A program made the position numbers and the translations under genes. Of a DNA stretch of 37,459 nucleotides, positions 37,143-37,459 are shown in pieces; the first letter of the stretch is position 1, and the number at the start of each line of letters is the position of its first letter. Under the pieces are notes generated by a model. That model made no database searches. It was not told where the DNA came from and saw only the letters and a program-made list of their open reading frames with translations. The stretch is from a virus. Where the stretch lies: positions 1-37,459 of the IMG/VR virus record IMGVR_UViG_3300017783_002442, one strand, 5' to 3'.

Positions 37143-37339
37143 AGTACAAAGCAAAGAGTAACATACTAAAGAAAGGTGGCGATAGTATTTCCTTTAGTGT
37201 AAACAGACGTAAGAAAGTTGCACACATAGGTTATTATTATGAATACGATAAACACAAAGAAGATGTCATTTGTAGTCTACCGGACGCAGATGATAGATAT
37301 GAAAGTGCCATCAAGGCAGGATATAAGGTAGCATTTTGA
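37139..37339 (+). CDS. Small basic hypothetical protein
   Basis: This 66-residue protein starts in the stop of dexA (ATGA overlap). It is Lys/Tyr/Arg-rich (NRRKKVAHIGYYYEYDK), beta-predicted, without Cys apart from one at residue 46. Function unknown. It is coupled to the epimerase gene that follows (TTGA overlap). Confidence 0.6.
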   Translation: MKYKAKSNILKKGGDSISFSVNRRKKVAHIGYYYEYDKHKEDVICSLPDADDRYESAIKAGYKVAF

Positions 37340-37459
37340 AAATATTATTAACAGGAAGTAAGGGGTTTTTAGGTAGCCACCTTGTCAAAAAATTGACGGC
37401 TCATCAGGTACATTGTATCGATAGAGCTGATGGCAAAGACTTACTTACCTGTGATTTAA
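37336..37459 (+). CDS. NAD-dependent epimerase/dehydratase, N-terminal part (3' truncated by window)
   Basis: The frame opens at TTG 37336, overlapping the previous TGA, and runs to the window edge (41 residues). It begins KILLTGSKGFLGSHLVKKL, the SDR extended-family TGxxGFxGxxL Rossmann dinucleotide motif. CIDRAD follows at the end of strand 2, where NAD-ribose binding acidic residues lie. This is the N-terminus of a nucleotide-sugar epimerase or dehydratase. With the cupin, cytidylyltransferase and HAD phosphatase it suggests surface-sugar synthesis. Confidence 0.8.
   Translation, partial: MKILLTGSKGFLGSHLVKKLTAHQVHCIDRADGKDLLTCDL

Noticed and set aside
1-37459. tRNA genes, CRISPR arrays, insertion sequences, attachment sites
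   Set aside because: No cloverleaf, regularly spaced repeats, transposase or long direct or inverted repeats were seen. The gaps between genes are too short to hold them.

Overview
The window is a densely packed, AT-rich stretch of a T4-like tailed phage genome (myovirus type), almost certainly marine. The evidence is family B DNA polymerase gp43, clamp-loader gp44, a DexA-type exonuclease, a gp31/GroES-like co-chaperonin, PhoH, MazG-like and ThyX proteins, and repeated T4-type late promoters (GATAAATA/ATTAAATA). No photosynthesis genes are present, and the ferredoxin is of the alphaproteobacterial FdxA type. A SAR11/Pelagibacter-like host is therefore more likely than a cyanobacterium, but this is inference. 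All genes except phoH lie on the + strand, most with overlaps or gaps of a few bases. No tRNA, CRISPR, insertion sequence or clear intrinsic terminator was seen.

Layout. (1) 1-8241: late structural or tail-associated module with two tandem subtilisin-like (S8) proteins, two proteins with a shared N-terminal adaptor-like motif, a YHYH-domain protein and a 1160-residue esterase with Ig-like repeats. (2) 8261-11506: a DnaE-like fragment, a late protein, the co-chaperonin, a MazG-like pyrophosphohydrolase and two paralogous 2OG-Fe(II) oxygenases. (3) 11503-15853: an early-type operon behind a perfect sigma70 promoter, with a membrane peptide, cupin, cytidylyltransferase, coiled coil, gp44, ferredoxin, parvulin and ThyX. 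(4) 15850-16731: convergent phoH and the only divergent intergenic region. (5) 16732-20696: two late proteins, then a lysis-type cassette (GH108 endolysin, Zn-ribbon peptide, a serine-less acyl-carrier-like protein, overlapping i-/o-spanins, an MscS-like protein and a holin candidate). (6) 20720-24991: a proteostasis cluster (DnaJ, peptide deformylase, ClpA). (7) 24993-31202: late-promoter-driven proteins, several with N-termini like T4 capsid-targeting sequences and with modular Cys/Trp/Lys-rich C-terminal tags, carrying nucleotidyltransferase, HAD phosphatase and ParB-like domains. (8) 31244-37459: further late proteins, a third 2OG oxygenase, a DsbA-like protein behind a sigma70 promoter, a HAD phosphatase, gp43 behind a possible translational operator, DexA and the start of a NAD-dependent epimerase.

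How it fits together. Sigma70-like promoters precede replication and metabolic genes, and T4-type late octamers precede virion and lysis genes. At four genes the late octamer ends exactly five bases before the ATG and no Shine-Dalgarno is present, which suggests leaderless late mRNAs. The most novel-looking elements are this leaderless class, the capsid-targeted enzyme island, the acyl-carrier-like protein without its serine inside the lysis cassette, and the hairpin in front of gp43 with T4-operator geometry.
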